A stretch of DNA of 64,000 nt from Ryuthela nishihirai (lineage: Eukaryota > Arthropoda > Arachnida > Araneae > Heptathelidae): assembly GCA_038380435.1 (NCBI GenBank), contig JAWZYU010000025.1, positions 52,026,691 to 52,090,690 of the forward strand, written 5' to 3'. Under the pieces are notes generated by a model, which did no database searches, was not told where the DNA came from, and saw only the letters and a program-made list of their open reading frames with translations. A program made the position numbers and the translations under genes. Within the stretch, counting starts at the first letter, position 1, and each line of letters opens with the position of its first letter. Below, in pieces: positions 24,905 to 37,219 of the stretch.

Positions 24905-25255
24905 GACTTTTAAACCAGGAATTTTTAATTAGTTCAGAAGCTATTTTGTAATAAATGTGTTTTTTTTTTCATTATTTATGTATATCTTTTGTGATTTGTC
25001 AAAAATGGCAATTAGGTAAATCTAGGTTTTTTTAGGCCGCCTAAAAGTGAGTAATTAAATATTATCAATGTGTCCTATCTCATGAAAGCAGGTAACAGAA
25101 AAGTAGAAAAAATATGAATATTGTCTCAGGTGGAATTCAAAACCTGCAGACATCTGATACAATTCTAGTATACTACCAACAACACTATTTCAAACCCCAC
25201 ACAGATAAATGAAAATGCTATACTATTTCTACACATGCTCATATACATATATTTA
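24905..25255. repeat. dispersed repeat R, copy 2, inverted
   Basis: Reverse complement of 20270-20660 with moderate divergence (for example CCTATCTCATGAAAGC and ACTACCAACAACACTATT on +). It lies between the hammerhead-bearing repeat and a Tc1-type element. Confidence 0.75.
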
Positions 25256-25257
25256 TA

Positions 25258-26643
25258 CACTGCTCGACATAGAAAATGCCACATTAGGAAGTATTTATTG
25301 GAGCGCCATGCAAATACATGGGTATGTGTCGACAGTTGGGTTATGTAAATGAGTGCAGTTGTGAACCAATCACGTGATTAGGTGAGGAAGATAACAGGGC
25401 AAAACTACTCCATGTAGCTAAGTTTGGTCCTCACCTGGTCATGTGAACCACTGCATCGGAGTGATCTCGATGACAAAAGCATGTGTAAGGAGTGAGAATG
25501 CTTGAGCGACATCATTGGGAATCCTATTATCTCACAGACACCTTTACCAGAGGCTTCATCATACAGTTGGTTGGTCCCTGTATTGCATAGTGGCAGAAAT
25601 GCATCATGATGCTACAACTGTCAGCTGAATTTGACAACAGTGACTGGAGGAAGGTAACATCTGTTACCATAGTGGGACTGGTGCATGTAGGTGGATGTCC
25701 AAACACCTCGATCACTGCATTCGATAGCAAGCCGTAGCAGTACCACAATCCACAGTGGACAACATTCAATGAAGTGTACAGGCAGCTACAGACATCCCTG
25801 TGTTGACACAGACTGTGAATCACAGATTGGCTGAGGCAGGTTTCTGCTCGCGCCATCCATTGTGACAACTGCCACTCACTGCAGCACATTGTCACTCAAG
25901 GTTGCAATGGTGCCGTACCAGACATGCTTGGCAGGACGAATGGAACCATGTCATATTCAGCACAAGTCTTGCTTCTGTCTCAACGCTGATTGAGTCTAGA
26001 AACGAGTGGCCACTGGGCTGATCTTGCTGTCATCTGTGAGCATCATACAGTTCCTCAGCCTGGTGTCATGGTTTGGTGGCTATCAGTTTCAACAGCTATT
26101 CAACTCTCGTATACATAGGAGTAGAATGACAGTACAACAATATGTCGATGAGTTGTTGCAGCCTGTTTTGTTGCCATATCTCCGTGGTATCCCTGATGCG
26201 CAGTTTCAACACAATAATGCCCCCTCACGCTGCTAACATCAGCGGACAGTGCCTACAAGATGTCCAGGTGTGCCTTGGCCAGAGTGATCCCCAGACTTCT
26301 CCCCGATAGAGAACACATGGGATGTCATTTGTAGATAACTTCATGCCTCTGCATGACCCCCTCGCAATGTTGATGAATTATGGACATAGGCCAATGACAC
26401 ATGGCCAGCGATACCTCAGCACACCATCTGAGGACCTTTCCACTTGATGCCACACCATGTTGCCGAATGTATAGCCCAGCATGGTCATACGACGTACTGA
26501 CTCAGGCCACGTTATATTGTCTCCTCGCCCATCGCATTCATGTAATCCCTCAGAAATTATATTGCTTCTTTCCTACATGTGTGGTAAGTTTCTTCTCATT
26601 TTGTGCATTCCTTCATTGTGTGGCATTTCTATGCTGAGTAGTG
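25258..26643 (+). mobile_element. Tc1-type DNA transposon, decayed
   Basis: A 1386-bp element with TIRs starting CACTGCTCGACATAGA (left) and CACTACTCAGCATAGA (right, reverse strand), flanked by TA. Transposase remnants on + include FQHNNAPSRC (about 26200) and SPDFSPIENTWDVI (about 26290), the DDE-domain region of Tc1-like transposases. Several stops interrupt the frame. Its left end is also present alone at 23946-24157. Confidence 0.87.
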
Positions 26644-27300
26644 TATTAATCAAGGACATAAAATCAAAATCATAACTTTTACGAGGAATAGTATAAGAAT
26701 TGGTATTATAATCGTAACTAACAAAATTCTTGTATGAAAATAGCTTAAAGTTAAATATTTTGAAATATTCAAGTGGAGTCCATTCAAAATAGAGCAGTTG
26801 TGATTTTATCTATATATCTGTCTTTAATAATGACAAATTTAGCTTTTTGCTCATTCTCTATTAGGCTATTTTGCAAATATATACATGATTTTGCATAAAT
26901 TCTCTAATTCAAAAATTTATAATTTGTGAAAACAAGATGGTTATAACATAAAATTTTCTTGAAATATTGTTGGTTAATATGTTTTAGCAAATGTTTTTCC
27001 AAAAACAATTTAAGTTGAAATATTCAGAGTCAAATCTCTTGGACAATGACTTTGAAATTTTAATTTACTATGAAATAAACATGTAATATATTGTTTTAAA
27101 AAATATTTTAAGACCTTTAAAAGAGAGACAATTTCATTATTTAAGCATAAATAGTATGATAGTTATAAGTGAAAGAAAGATCAATAGTTGAAATTTTTAT
27201 TGCTTGTAACTTGAAAACTAGTGATCAGAAAATCAGATTAAATTTTTCTGTTTACCAGTGAATATTATAAGTATATTAAATTTCCTTGAAATTATAGAAG
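26644..27300. other. AT-rich intron DNA
   Basis: Nothing recognised. Confidence 0.5.
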
Positions 27301-27309
27301 TCATGATCT

Positions 27310-27620
27310 AAAGCTCTGCTGATTTGACATGGATGACCTGACAGTCAGTTTGTCTATAAAATTTACATCATCCACATACATCAGATAATTACAAGAACTA
27401 AATACATTTGATAGATCATTAACAAAAATGATAAACAATTCTGGCTTAATTCAAAATTTATCAAATGAAAAAGAATAAATCTGTTAAACTAAATTACTGC
27501 TAAAACTGATTTTGACTAACTTGTTCAGTAATAAAAAGAAATCAACCTTATCAAATGCTTTGGAAAAATTTATATAAATAGCATCTAACTGAGTCTCAAT
27601 GTAATGTAACAATAATATAT
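27310..27620 (-). pseudogene. non-LTR reverse transcriptase remnant
   Basis: On the minus strand pieces read FSKAFDKVDF, then LFIIFVNDLS and YLMYVDD. These match the palm motifs A, B' and C of Jockey/CR1-like reverse transcriptases. Frames are broken and the usual GxPQGS loop is not clear. It is unlike the RTE family of this window. Confidence 0.6.
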
Positions 27621-28175
27621 TTGCTAATAGATTGCTAATAGTTGAAAGTTTTGACAAACATCCATGCTGGTTTGGAGAAAACCAATTTTTACTATGCTAA
27701 GTTGTGTTACATTCAGCAACACAATCTCAGCAATGCAGAGATTTCCCATAATGTTCCGAATGATGTCTTACTAGTGGTGACCTGCTGTCATAGCTGATGA
27801 CTTCCTTAAATAGGACATCTTGTGGGCAAGCAGTATGGCTTTCATGAATGATGATTGGATCTGCCCTCTGATCACATCACCAAATGTGGATGTGGGGATC
27901 ATCAGCACCCAGGCAGATGTTGCTGAAAATGTGTTGCCATTCCTCATTCCAGGTAGCTAAGCTATAACCCAACAGCAGTGCAACTGAGCTGTGACAGTGG
28001 CATATGGTCAAGTACTACAGTATACACAATGGATGCTGGACTCGCAGCCTTGCATTTGCCATTCTCCTGACAGGGGCATGTATTGGGAATGAATTTAGGA
28101 GGTTCAACACCATCCCAAATGTATGCATTTCAAATTTTTTTAGGTGCAATATTTGAAAATTTTACTTTGAGTTGA
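27621..28175. other. intron DNA of unknown nature
   Basis: A less AT-rich stretch (27710-28110) looks like the relic of some inserted element, but no motif was recognised. Confidence 0.35.
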
Positions 28176-28179
28176 AATG

Positions 28180-28845
28180 TATAACAATCAATCAATATTA
28201 AATACACAGATTACCTGTTGACATAGAATTCGAGAAATACTTTTGTGGAAAAAATGAATTTTGCCAATGAGTGGGACCTGAACCCATGCCTACCAGTTAC
28301 ATGCGGTGTTCTGACCACTAAACTATCACCAGCTCCATCATTTATCCACAGATTGGGACTTTTAAATCTTCCCTGTCTTGTCACTCAAGGTGCCATCTAT
28401 GATTGGGAAACTTTCCAGTATTTCTCAGTATAGATGTATATAAGAAAGTCACATTAATGCATTATTAATGCAAGAATCAATCAGTAGTAAATGCATAGAT
28501 TACCTGTTGGTATAAGATTCAAGAAATACTTTTGTGGAAATAATAAGTTTTGCTGATGCGTGGGGCTCGAACCCACACTTCCCAATTACATGCCATTCAT
28601 TCTGACAACTAAACTATTGCCAGCTCCATCATTTATCCACAAATTGCCTTTTCCAATCATATAGCTAGCTACATGAGTGACAAGTTCAGGAAGATTTAAC
28701 AGTCACAATTAGTGAATAAATGATGAAGCTGGTGATAGTTTAATAGTCAGAACACTGGCAATAACTAGAAGGTGTGGGTTTGAGTCCACTCATTGGCAAA
28801 ACTAATTTTTTCCACAAAAGTCTTTCTTGAAATTTATCCACTCAG
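28180..28845. repeat. cluster of three tRNA-derived repeats (SINE family 3)
   Basis: Two copies on the minus strand (about 28208-28440 and 28490-28690) share both flanks and body, hence a tandem duplication of about 285 bp. A third, on the plus strand, lies at about 28720-28840. The head has A-box-like TAGTTTAGTGG and B-box-like GGTTCAGGTCC. As tRNA genes the cloverleafs fail, so these are SINE heads. Confidence 0.65.
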
Positions 28846-29470
28846 AGGTTATAATTAACAGTTAAATGGAGTATTGGGCAATAGAGTGCTATCACCTGGT
28901 ATTCCATTTGACTCTATACTCTGGCTAGCTGATCTTTTACCTCTTTCATCAGAGAAATGCTTAACTACAGTGCCTTTAGCCTTGATGATGACTGATGAAT
29001 CCAGAGCAGAATTATACTAAGATATCCAGAGCAGAATATCTACTAAGGATTGATTTTTATCTATGTCTACTTATATTTATTTATTTATTGGCTGCTTTTT
29101 TTATATTGGTGATCTTTTCAAATTTTTTTTGAAAAAACCCAACCCCACCAAAACATATTTGCAAAATATGGCATTGCTCCTAGCAGTGGTCTTGGTCATG
29201 CTTTTGTGCATCTGACAGTTGTGTCATGACTCTGAGTACCTCTTCAAGATCATTGAACCAACATCATCCAGCCATCCTTACTCATGGCCCAGGAGTTGTG
29301 ATATAGCTGGTAGATCATCCAGCTTCACACAGCCCTGCAATCTCACCATGCTCAAACACATCCAGCTGTTGATACAATTGATGAGCTGTGTCATCTTCTA
29401 CACTTTATATTAACACACTTTCACAGCCTGTTACAGACAACTATAGCATCTGGCACATTTGGCTTAGTCT
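28846..29470. other. intron DNA, nothing recognised
   Basis: No coding pattern or known repeat. The right end abuts the microsatellite tail of an RTE copy. Confidence 0.45.
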
Positions 29471-30359
29471 CATCATCATCTTCAAGCAGCCATAATCTAC
29501 GAAGGTCCAACCAGATTGTGCAATTTAGTTCTTCAAACACATCTCTCCTGTTGACCAATTCTAACTAGGTTCTGTTTGACATTATCTCCCCGTCTTTCTG
29601 AGGCCTTTAGTCACACTGTTCATAACCCTATTCGCTAATCTATAATTATCCGTATGGGCAACATGGCCAAACCAACCTAGTCTCTTTCTGCACAATGTGC
29701 TGCTCAAAGGAGGTTGCCGACTCCTTCGCCTAACCTCATCATTAGTTGCAAAGTTGAACCATCTAATGCCCAAGATACTGCATAAGCATCTAGAATCAAA
29801 AGCATCCAAGTTTCCTGTTATCTTGCTTACAAACTCTCCAAGTTTCACTACCATAACTAACTCTAGAAAGAACCAAACTATTATAAGTCTAATTTTAGTC
29901 TTTAGGTATATACGCCTATTTCTCTACACTCTCCGTAATTGTTAAAAGTCCCAGCAGCAATCCCTGTTCATCTGTTTATCTCATGCCATGCTCATTACCA
30001 GTATCTGTTGCATAGCTCCCAAGATAAACAGACACCTGCTCAAGAGTGCAGCCATTCAGATTAAATGAACCACAGCCTACCTGAACAATTTTCATCACTT
30101 TAGTTTTCTTTCTTTTTATTACTAAACCTATTCTACTACCAGTCTCATCAACAGCTCTAATGAAAGAGTTAATCTCATCAACATTATTTGTCAAAAAGGC
30201 CAAATCATCGGCATAATCTAAATCAAAAATTTTCAGATCTCCAGACCATTTAAGCTCAAAAACTTTTCCTTGCAGTGAATTTCACATAACATAATCAATA
30301 ACTAAACTAAGGAGAAAAGGAGACAAAATGCATCCTTGTCAAATGCTAGAAACAATGCT
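29471..30359 (-). mobile_element. RTE copy E, 3' part
   Basis: Minus-strand RTE from its CAT-repeat tail at 29471 through the C-terminal region and YADD-region sequence. It breaks at ACAATGCT (30352-30359), where the large LINE begins. The same copy continues at 38975. It is more diverged than copies B and H (deletions near 29550 and 30035), so it is older. Confidence 0.83.
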
Positions 30360-30773
30360 TCAAAGTTCAAGATGTTGTATGAACATGGTGAAATTAGGCT
30401 CCAATGAGGTGCTTCCTACTCCAATCACAACAGAAGGGCGAGATGGCAGAAGCAAAAAATATGACATCTCTGCTATTTCATGTAGGTCAGTAGAAAAATA
30501 TGATAGGGAAAAAGGTAGAGATAAAATCAAAGGCAGTAGACTTTGCAGAAAAGGCCGATGTTCTGAAAGAAATTAGTGAGAAGTCGCAGCTGCTTGTTCT
30601 GGTGAGTGCCAAGAAGGGGGGTAATTTAGTGATTGATGGTTCTGATAGCATGAAGCTTTCGAAACAAAACTTCTCTTTCAGCATTGTAGCGGGAGCAGTT
30701 AAGTAAAATGTCAGATACAGTCTTGGGTGTGCTGCATGTGGCACAGAGGACTGTAGACTCTGCTGAGAGTGTG

Positions 30774-31219
30774 AAGAGTAGAGTTGCAGTAGATGACTCC
30801 AACTTGGAGACGATGTAGGAGGGTCTTCTCAGATTGATTGAGGTTACCAAGGTTAGAAGCAGTGAGGGTACCTAAATAAATACCAGGTACCTAAACGAGG
30901 AACAACTGGAGTCCCTCTGCCACTGGGCAAGACAATATTGGCTCATCAGTTCTGGGACAAAATCCTGCAGTCGCTGAGAGAAAGAGGGAAGTGTGAGGAA
31001 TAGAGTTGCAGTAGATGACTCCAACTCAGAGACGATGTAGGAGGGTCTGCTCAGATTGGTTGATGTTACCGAGATTAGAAGCAGTGAGGGTACCTAAATA
31101 AATACCAGGTACCTAAATGAGGAACAACTGAAGTCCCTCTGCCACTGGACAAGATGATATTGACTCATCAATTCTGAGACAAAATCCTGCAGTCACTGAA
31201 AGAGGGAAATTAGTAACAT
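30774..31219. repeat. 223-bp tandem duplication inside Jm
   Basis: Two adjacent copies (30774-30996 and 30997-31219) share landmarks such as GTTGCAGTAGATGACTCC and ACCTAAATAAATACCAGG. They lie in the region downstream of the RNase H. Confidence 0.8.
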
Positions 31220-33469
31220 ACCTCTGACTCTCAAGTGCCTCTTTAGTGATCTGATCAGCAAGCTCATTGTCGGATATCCCAACATGGGAGGGGATCCACT
31301 GTAAGTGGATCATGATACCGGCAGAAGTGAGCTTGGAGCATGTCTCCATGATCTTCTGAATAAGGAAGAGGTTGCAACTCATGCTCTCTCTCTTCTGGAG
31401 GGCTTGCAAGGCTAACTTAGAGTCACAGAGGATGGCAAAGTTGCCACTCCCGAGATTGTGAATGAAAGTTACAGCCTCAAGGATAGTGTGAAACTTAGCA
31501 CTGGTGGAGGAAGTGATATGTGGGAGATGGAAGCCTCTGATGATGTCAGTATTGGGGATTGCAAATGCAGAGGCAGCACGCCTTTTTTTCTGATCAACAG
31601 ATCTGTCAGTGTAGACCTCTTATATTGTGCAGTGACATAGGAGGTGGAGAGGAGTCTGACAGCCACGGGATCTAAGTCGCTCTTTTGACCTACTGAAGGG
31701 ATGTAGACGTTAATCTTAAGATCACTGTTCCTCCAGGGTGGAAGACCAGGAAAGAGCATATTGCCAGCAGTGGAGCTAATAGAAAGGGCTCAGTGTAGAA
31801 GTCAGTGGCAGACAAGGCGATGGCAGAGTCTGGTCTGTCTGGCAGCTTATTGAGCAGCCCATGATTGAAATGGAGGGTGTGGAACCTCAAAAGATTACAC
31901 AGTAGATCCCTCTTCCAATGTAGTCAGAAAGGCATGCAATCAGCCTCTGCAGTGAGAAATGCATTAGGTGTATTAGGGCAGAGTCTGAGACAGAGGTGAG
32001 GAGATATAGTGTGGACAGTGGACAACTTGCTCAGCTGTGAAGCAGAAGCATTGCTCAGAAAGTGACCACTGTAATTGATGCGGGAGAGGATCAACTGTTG
32101 GTACAAGACCAGGAGGGTCTTGCAGGAACTTCCCTAGTGGGTACCAGCAAGGAAAGACAGTATATTTCTCTGTGCAGTGGCAACTGTCTTAAGATGCTGG
32201 ATGTGAGGTCCCCAGGTCAGCCTGTTGTCCAGGATGACACCAAGGAACTTAGTTGTTTGATGACCCTGATGTGGTCTGATCCAAGCGTGATGCCAGGGAA
32301 GGTGGGTGGAAGGCATCTCTTCATGAGAACCATGGCCAAAGTCTTATCGGTGGAAAGAGTGAGGCTGAAGTTGTCAAAGAACTTGATGACCATGGCCACT
32401 GCTCATTTCATCTTGAGCTGATCATAGGAGGGGACCTGGCTATGGAACCAGATGTAGATGTTGTCTATGTAGATGGAAATTCTGACTCTGCTCTTGAGTC
32501 GAGAGCATAGGCCTGAAAGCAAGATGTTCAGAAGCATCAGGCCGAGGACACCCCCTTGAGGGTACTCCATAAATGATAGTGTGGGAAGCACTTAGCGTGT
32601 TGCCCAGCTTGATACAAACCACCATATTGGAGAGGTACACCATGATTCAGTGCATGATATTTCCTCTGAGACCGAGATCATGGAGTCTGCAGAGAATATC
32701 GGAGTGAGAAAGGGAGTCGAAAGCCTTCTGGGTGTCAAAGAAGGCAGTGACGGTGGTTTGTCCTTCAGACATTGCCTGGTCAGTGGCAGAGGTGAAGTTG
32801 ATAGATTATCAGACAAATATGTGATAGATTGTACACCTCCCTTTGCAGAAACCAGAGAGGTTGTTGGGGAGAAGGCCTTTGGACTCTAAGGTCATTCTAG
32901 GCATCCAAGGACCAGTCTCTCTAGGATCTTGCAGAGGCAAGATGATAGAGCAATGAACCTGTAAGATAATATCTAAGTGGTGGGTTTTCCCTGTTTCAAG
33001 ATAGACACAATATGTGTAGCCTTCCAGGAATCAGGTACTGTGGAGGTGGCCCAAGAGTGGTTGAAGGCCTTGAGAAGAACAAGCAGAGCCTCTGGTAACA
33101 GGTAAGCTAGCACCATCAAGGCCAGGAGTGGAAGAGCACTTGAAAGTTTCAATGGCAGAAATGAATTCCTGCAGGGTAAAAGGGTCATTATAGCTGGGCT
33201 CACTCTCAGTGCAGGACTGCTGAGATGTAGGCTTGAACAGTCATAGGAGGGGCAGGTAGATTGGTGGTGTAAAGCTTCAAGAAGGCATTAGTGGTTGCGG
33301 CTAAGTCCTCCCCACATGACAAAGCCAGATTGTGGAAAGGGAGAGCAGGCTGTGGCTTCCCCATCAAGTTTCTGATAAATTTCCACTTTCCCAGAAGGGG
33401 TGAAAACATTGATGCTGGAGCAGAAGGATCTTCCATTTTCATTATATGAACTAATATTTGCTATTAAAA

Positions 33470-36267
33470 AAATAAAAAAGAATACAGCCGTAGGACCAGG
33501 TCTAATCTCAAATAATCTAATAAAAAATCTACCAATTAAATATATAAAAAACTACTAAAAGAATTTAATAATTTCTGGACAACTAATAGTTATCCAACGA
33601 TTTGGCTAGAAAATTACATGATATTTATAAAAAAATCTAATAAACCATATGAAATACTAGAATCATATCGACCAATCTGTTTAAGTTCAAATATGTTCAA
33701 GCTATTCGAAAGAATGATTGTAAACAGATTGAACTGGTTTTTTGAACATGAAAAAATTTTCCATGAAAATGTATTTGGCTTCCAACCTGGAAGATCAACT
33801 AAGGATCTTCTTATAAACTTCATTTCTGATGTTGAATTTGCAAAAAAAAAATATTTTTTAGTAGTTGTCATAATTGATCTTGAGAAGGTCTTTGATTCGA
33901 TAGATCACAGCGCACTTTTATATAAAATTAAAAAATTAAAAGTATGTGGTAACATTCATAATTTTGTTTTACATTTTATTCGAAAGAGATATTATAAAGT
34001 AAAATTAGGAAATAATATTTCTACATCACACAAATTACTAAATGGTCTTGTGCAAGGGGATATATTATCCCCACTTCTTTTTAACCTATATTTAAATGAT
34101 ATTCAAGAAATTTTTAAACCAGAAATAAAATTTGGAACATATGCAGATGATTTAATCTTCTGGACATTTCATGAAAATATAGATGTGATACAAAAAAGGG
34201 ATACAAGATACAATTAAAAAAGTTAACAATTACTGTGAAAATTGGAACCTAAAAATTTCAAATGAAAAAACTGTCATTTCATACTTTCATCCTAATAGAA
34301 AACTACCAGAAGACTTCATAATTAAAATAAATGAAAAAAATTTAAATATTGTAAATCATTTTAAATATTTAGGAGTTCATTTTGACTCAAAATTGAACTG
34401 GAATAAATTTATTATAGAAGCTAAAAACAAAGCAACCAAGCTTTATTATTTTCTAAGATTTCTTGGTAACTCAAAATGGGGATGTAATCAAAAAAACCTA
34501 CTGTTATTATACAATTCTATTGTTCTACCCAAATTTACGTATGGTATTGAGCTGATATATCATTTAACGAGAAGAAATTATAAAATTTTAGAAAATATAC
34601 AAATAAAAATTTTAAAATTCTGTTTAGGTTTATTACAAAATACAAATAAATTAAATATATATGCAGAAACATCCATACCTCCCTAGAAATAAAAAAATAT
34701 CTCTTACATAATCTTTTATTTAGAGTAGTATTAAAAAATAATAATCATTCAATCATTGATAAAATAAATGAAAATTTTAATGATAATATTATAAATCTCT
34801 AACGATAAAGAACAATTAAAACATATTATACATAATAATCTTAGTGGTGACAAACAAATTTTAGCTCCTTTTTGGAAATTTTGTTTCCCTATTTTGGAAA
34901 CTGAAGTTAAAGGAATAACATCTAAAAAAAATATAGACAAAGAAAATTTAAAAAATTTGGCGGAATTTTACATTGAAGAAAAATACAAAGATTTTATACA
35001 CATATATACGAACGGTTCAGTGATTGCTGAAAACAACAATTTGTCTGGAGCATATTATTGCCCAATAACAAATTATGAATTTAAATTTAACCTAAATAAA
35101 TTAAATCCAATAATTATAACAGAACTAACTGCTATAATATTAGCCATTCATTGGGCACTTTACTTTAAAGGGGAAAATATTGTAATCTTTACTGACTCAA
35201 AATCTTCTATTGATACAATATTTCAAAATCCAAATAATAATAATTTTAAAGTTCTAATAAATGATATTCTTATTTTAACGAAACAACATATAGAAAATAA
35301 TAATAAATTATATATTCAATGGGTGCCAGCTCACACTGGTATAGAACACAACAAAAGAGTTGATACACTGGCAAAAAATGCAATATCTCTTAATAACACT
35401 ATTGAATCATTAACATTTATAAACATAATTAAAAATAATAATAAAATAAAATTATTAGAAGAAACACAAAACTGGTATGATTTAAATGCTGTGGATACTC
35501 ATAGACATAACATTTCACATAAAATTACAACATTTAAAAACTATGGGCTGAATAAAAAAGAGAGCACTATTATACTAAGAATAAAAGTAAATGCGGCAAT
35601 AACAAAACCATTTTTATTTCACTTAAAAAAAGTAAACTCTCCTAATTGTACAATATGTATTCAACATGAAACTATTGAACATTTAATCTTTCATTGTAAA
35701 AAATATAAAACAGAAAGAGAAAAATACTTTTCCAATTTAAAAAAATATAATGTTAACATTTTTTCCTTTAAAACTATTTTAGAACCTGAAAACAAAAAGG
35801 GGCGGGGGTGGCTCAGTCGGTAGCGCGCCATGCTCGTAATCTGTAGTTCCCAGGTTCGAGTCCCAGCTGAGTCAGCGTTGAGATTTATCTCCGCAAAATT
35901 TCCCCGCACTGCCCACGGTCAGTAGGGGACACCGATGGGCTTGAAAAGGCCGCCGTCCGTCGGATGGGACGTTAAGCCGTGGCCCCGTGTGCGGGAGAGC
36001 CATACCCTGTGCATGTTAAAGAACACGCTGGATGGCCTTGACGGGAAGCTACCATCTGTCTCCCAACAGCTGTTCCAGTGGGTCCCCTCCCCCAACCTTC
36101 TCTGAGCCTTCGGGGTCCTTGTGGCCTGGCCATTTAGCCCATGGTGTGCAAAAAAGTGCCGCTCAGAGGTAAAACAACCCAACCCTGAAAACAAAAATCT
36201 GAAAAGAAAGTTCTTCAAACTTTTAATTTCATATCTAAAAGACATTGATATGTTTGATTTCTTATAA
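33470..36267 (+). pseudogene. Jp ORF2: RT and RNase H, a few lesions
   Basis: The reverse transcriptase opens at TAVGPGLISNN (about 33485) and carries DLEKVFDSID (about 33880), QGDILSPLLFNLYLND (about 34055) and an intact YADD (about 34140). Frameshifts near 34195 and 34684 break it. The RNase H region follows from about 35000 (YTNGS where YTDGS is usual, E in TELTAI, TDSKSS, WVPAHTGIEHNKRVD), then a Cys-His stretch CTICIQHETIEHLIFHC. The frame ends in SINE sequence at 35823. After the SINE the same frame resumes at 36184 and stops at 36267, because the inserted length plus duplication is 399 bp. Lesions are few, so this insertion is younger than Jm. Confidence 0.85.
35799..36183 (+). mobile_element. 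SINE family 1, best full-length copy
   Basis: 385 bp flanked by an exact 14-bp duplication CCTGAAAACAAAAA (35785-35798 and 36184-36197). The tRNA-like head has A-box TGGCTCAGTCGG and B-box GGTTCGAGTCCC, an internal pol III promoter. A GC-rich conserved middle follows (GATGGGACGTTAAGCCGTGG, GAGAGCCATACCCTGTGC). The 3' end GGTAAAACAACCCAAC has no poly-A. Being the cleanest copy and the innermost of the nest, it is probably the youngest insertion here. Confidence 0.92.
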
Positions 36268-37219
36268 AAAAAATAAAAAACATTTAACTTGTGACTGAAT
36301 GAGTCTACATAGTAATTATCTATGTAGGAATATTCATTTGTTGAGTTTATTTCAATTCAATTCTCCACTTGAAACTTTTACAGTGGTTCAAGTACTTTCT
36401 GAAGTCAGCATATACCCTTCTTGCATGAAGGATGTCTGGAAACTTACCATCTTTTGGCTCGACAACAAATGATGCATAACCTCTTAGAGTATATGTCAGG
36501 TGAGGGTAGATGCCCAGGCTATGTGATGGCAGTGCAGGAAGACAAGAACTTCTGACAGAGCACTTCCCACTGTATATCCCTTGGAAGCACCTTGCTTCCC
36601 AAGGGATGTGCAGTGGGAAGTGGTCGCTGCCCTAGATGTCAGGGTCCACTGCCCAAATGAAGCCCTGAGCAATGCTAGAAGAACAGACAGTCAGGTCTAT
36701 GGATCTATAAGTACTAGAGGATCTGTAGAAAGTTGGTGAGCAGTCATTAGCAATAAAGAGGTTATGTTGCAGGATGACATTATCAATGCCATCCCCTCTC
36801 TGATCACAGAGGTCCCCACCCCAGGATGGACTATGGGCATTAAGGTCCCCACAGAGAATCCAGGACTGAGGGCACTGCGAGAGGATATCCTGTAGAGTGA
36901 ATACAGGAAAGACAGTGGATCAGGATATCAAAGTGATATCGTAGCCATTCAGCCAGATGCAGCATGCTACAAAGTCACTGTTTATATCAGAGAATGTGAT
37001 GTCTATGGGTGACATTTTTGTGCACAAGAATCACCACATTGGAGGAAAGCAGATGATTCTTGCTCATATGCATAATATATGGCTTGAAGACATAGTTGTC
37101 AGGCAGATTGGTCTCACAAAGAGTAAGGATGGGAACTGGCATGATGTTGATAAAGTTTCTGATGTTAGCAGCCTTGCACCTGAAGCCTCTGCAGTTCCAC
37201 TGGAATGTTAAACACTCAA

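Larger units (their letters stand above)
33443..36360 (+). mobile_element. very AT-rich RNase H-bearing LINE, element Jp, inserted in Jm
   Basis: A 5'-truncated LINE on + that starts just before the RT domain and ends past a stop at 36265-36267. Its 3' part contains an 8-bp-arm hairpin (CTACATAG / CTATGTAG near 36305-36327) and TTCAA repeats. Jm minus-strand sequence stops at about 33442 and resumes at about 36361. The outer edges are approximate, since no clear target duplication was found. A SINE is inserted near its 3' end. Base composition is far more AT-rich than Jm around it. Confidence 0.82.
30480..37205 (-). pseudogene. Jm ORF2: endonuclease, RT and RNase H, broken and split
   Basis: On the minus strand the endonuclease shows GDLNAHSPSWGG (about 36830) and SDHFPL (about 36620), the metal-binding and catalytic regions of APE-like nucleases. 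The RT shows TQKAFDSLSHSD (about 32730), a GVPxGG-like loop (about 32570) and YIDN where YADD is expected, so the active site is lost. The RNase H has YTD, a Glu in the next helix, CDSK and WIPSHVGISDNELAD (about 31275). A Cys-rich tail CATC...C follows. Stops and frameshifts are frequent, and a 223-bp tandem duplication lies at 30774-31219. The second LINE interrupts it between endonuclease and RT. Confidence 0.8.
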
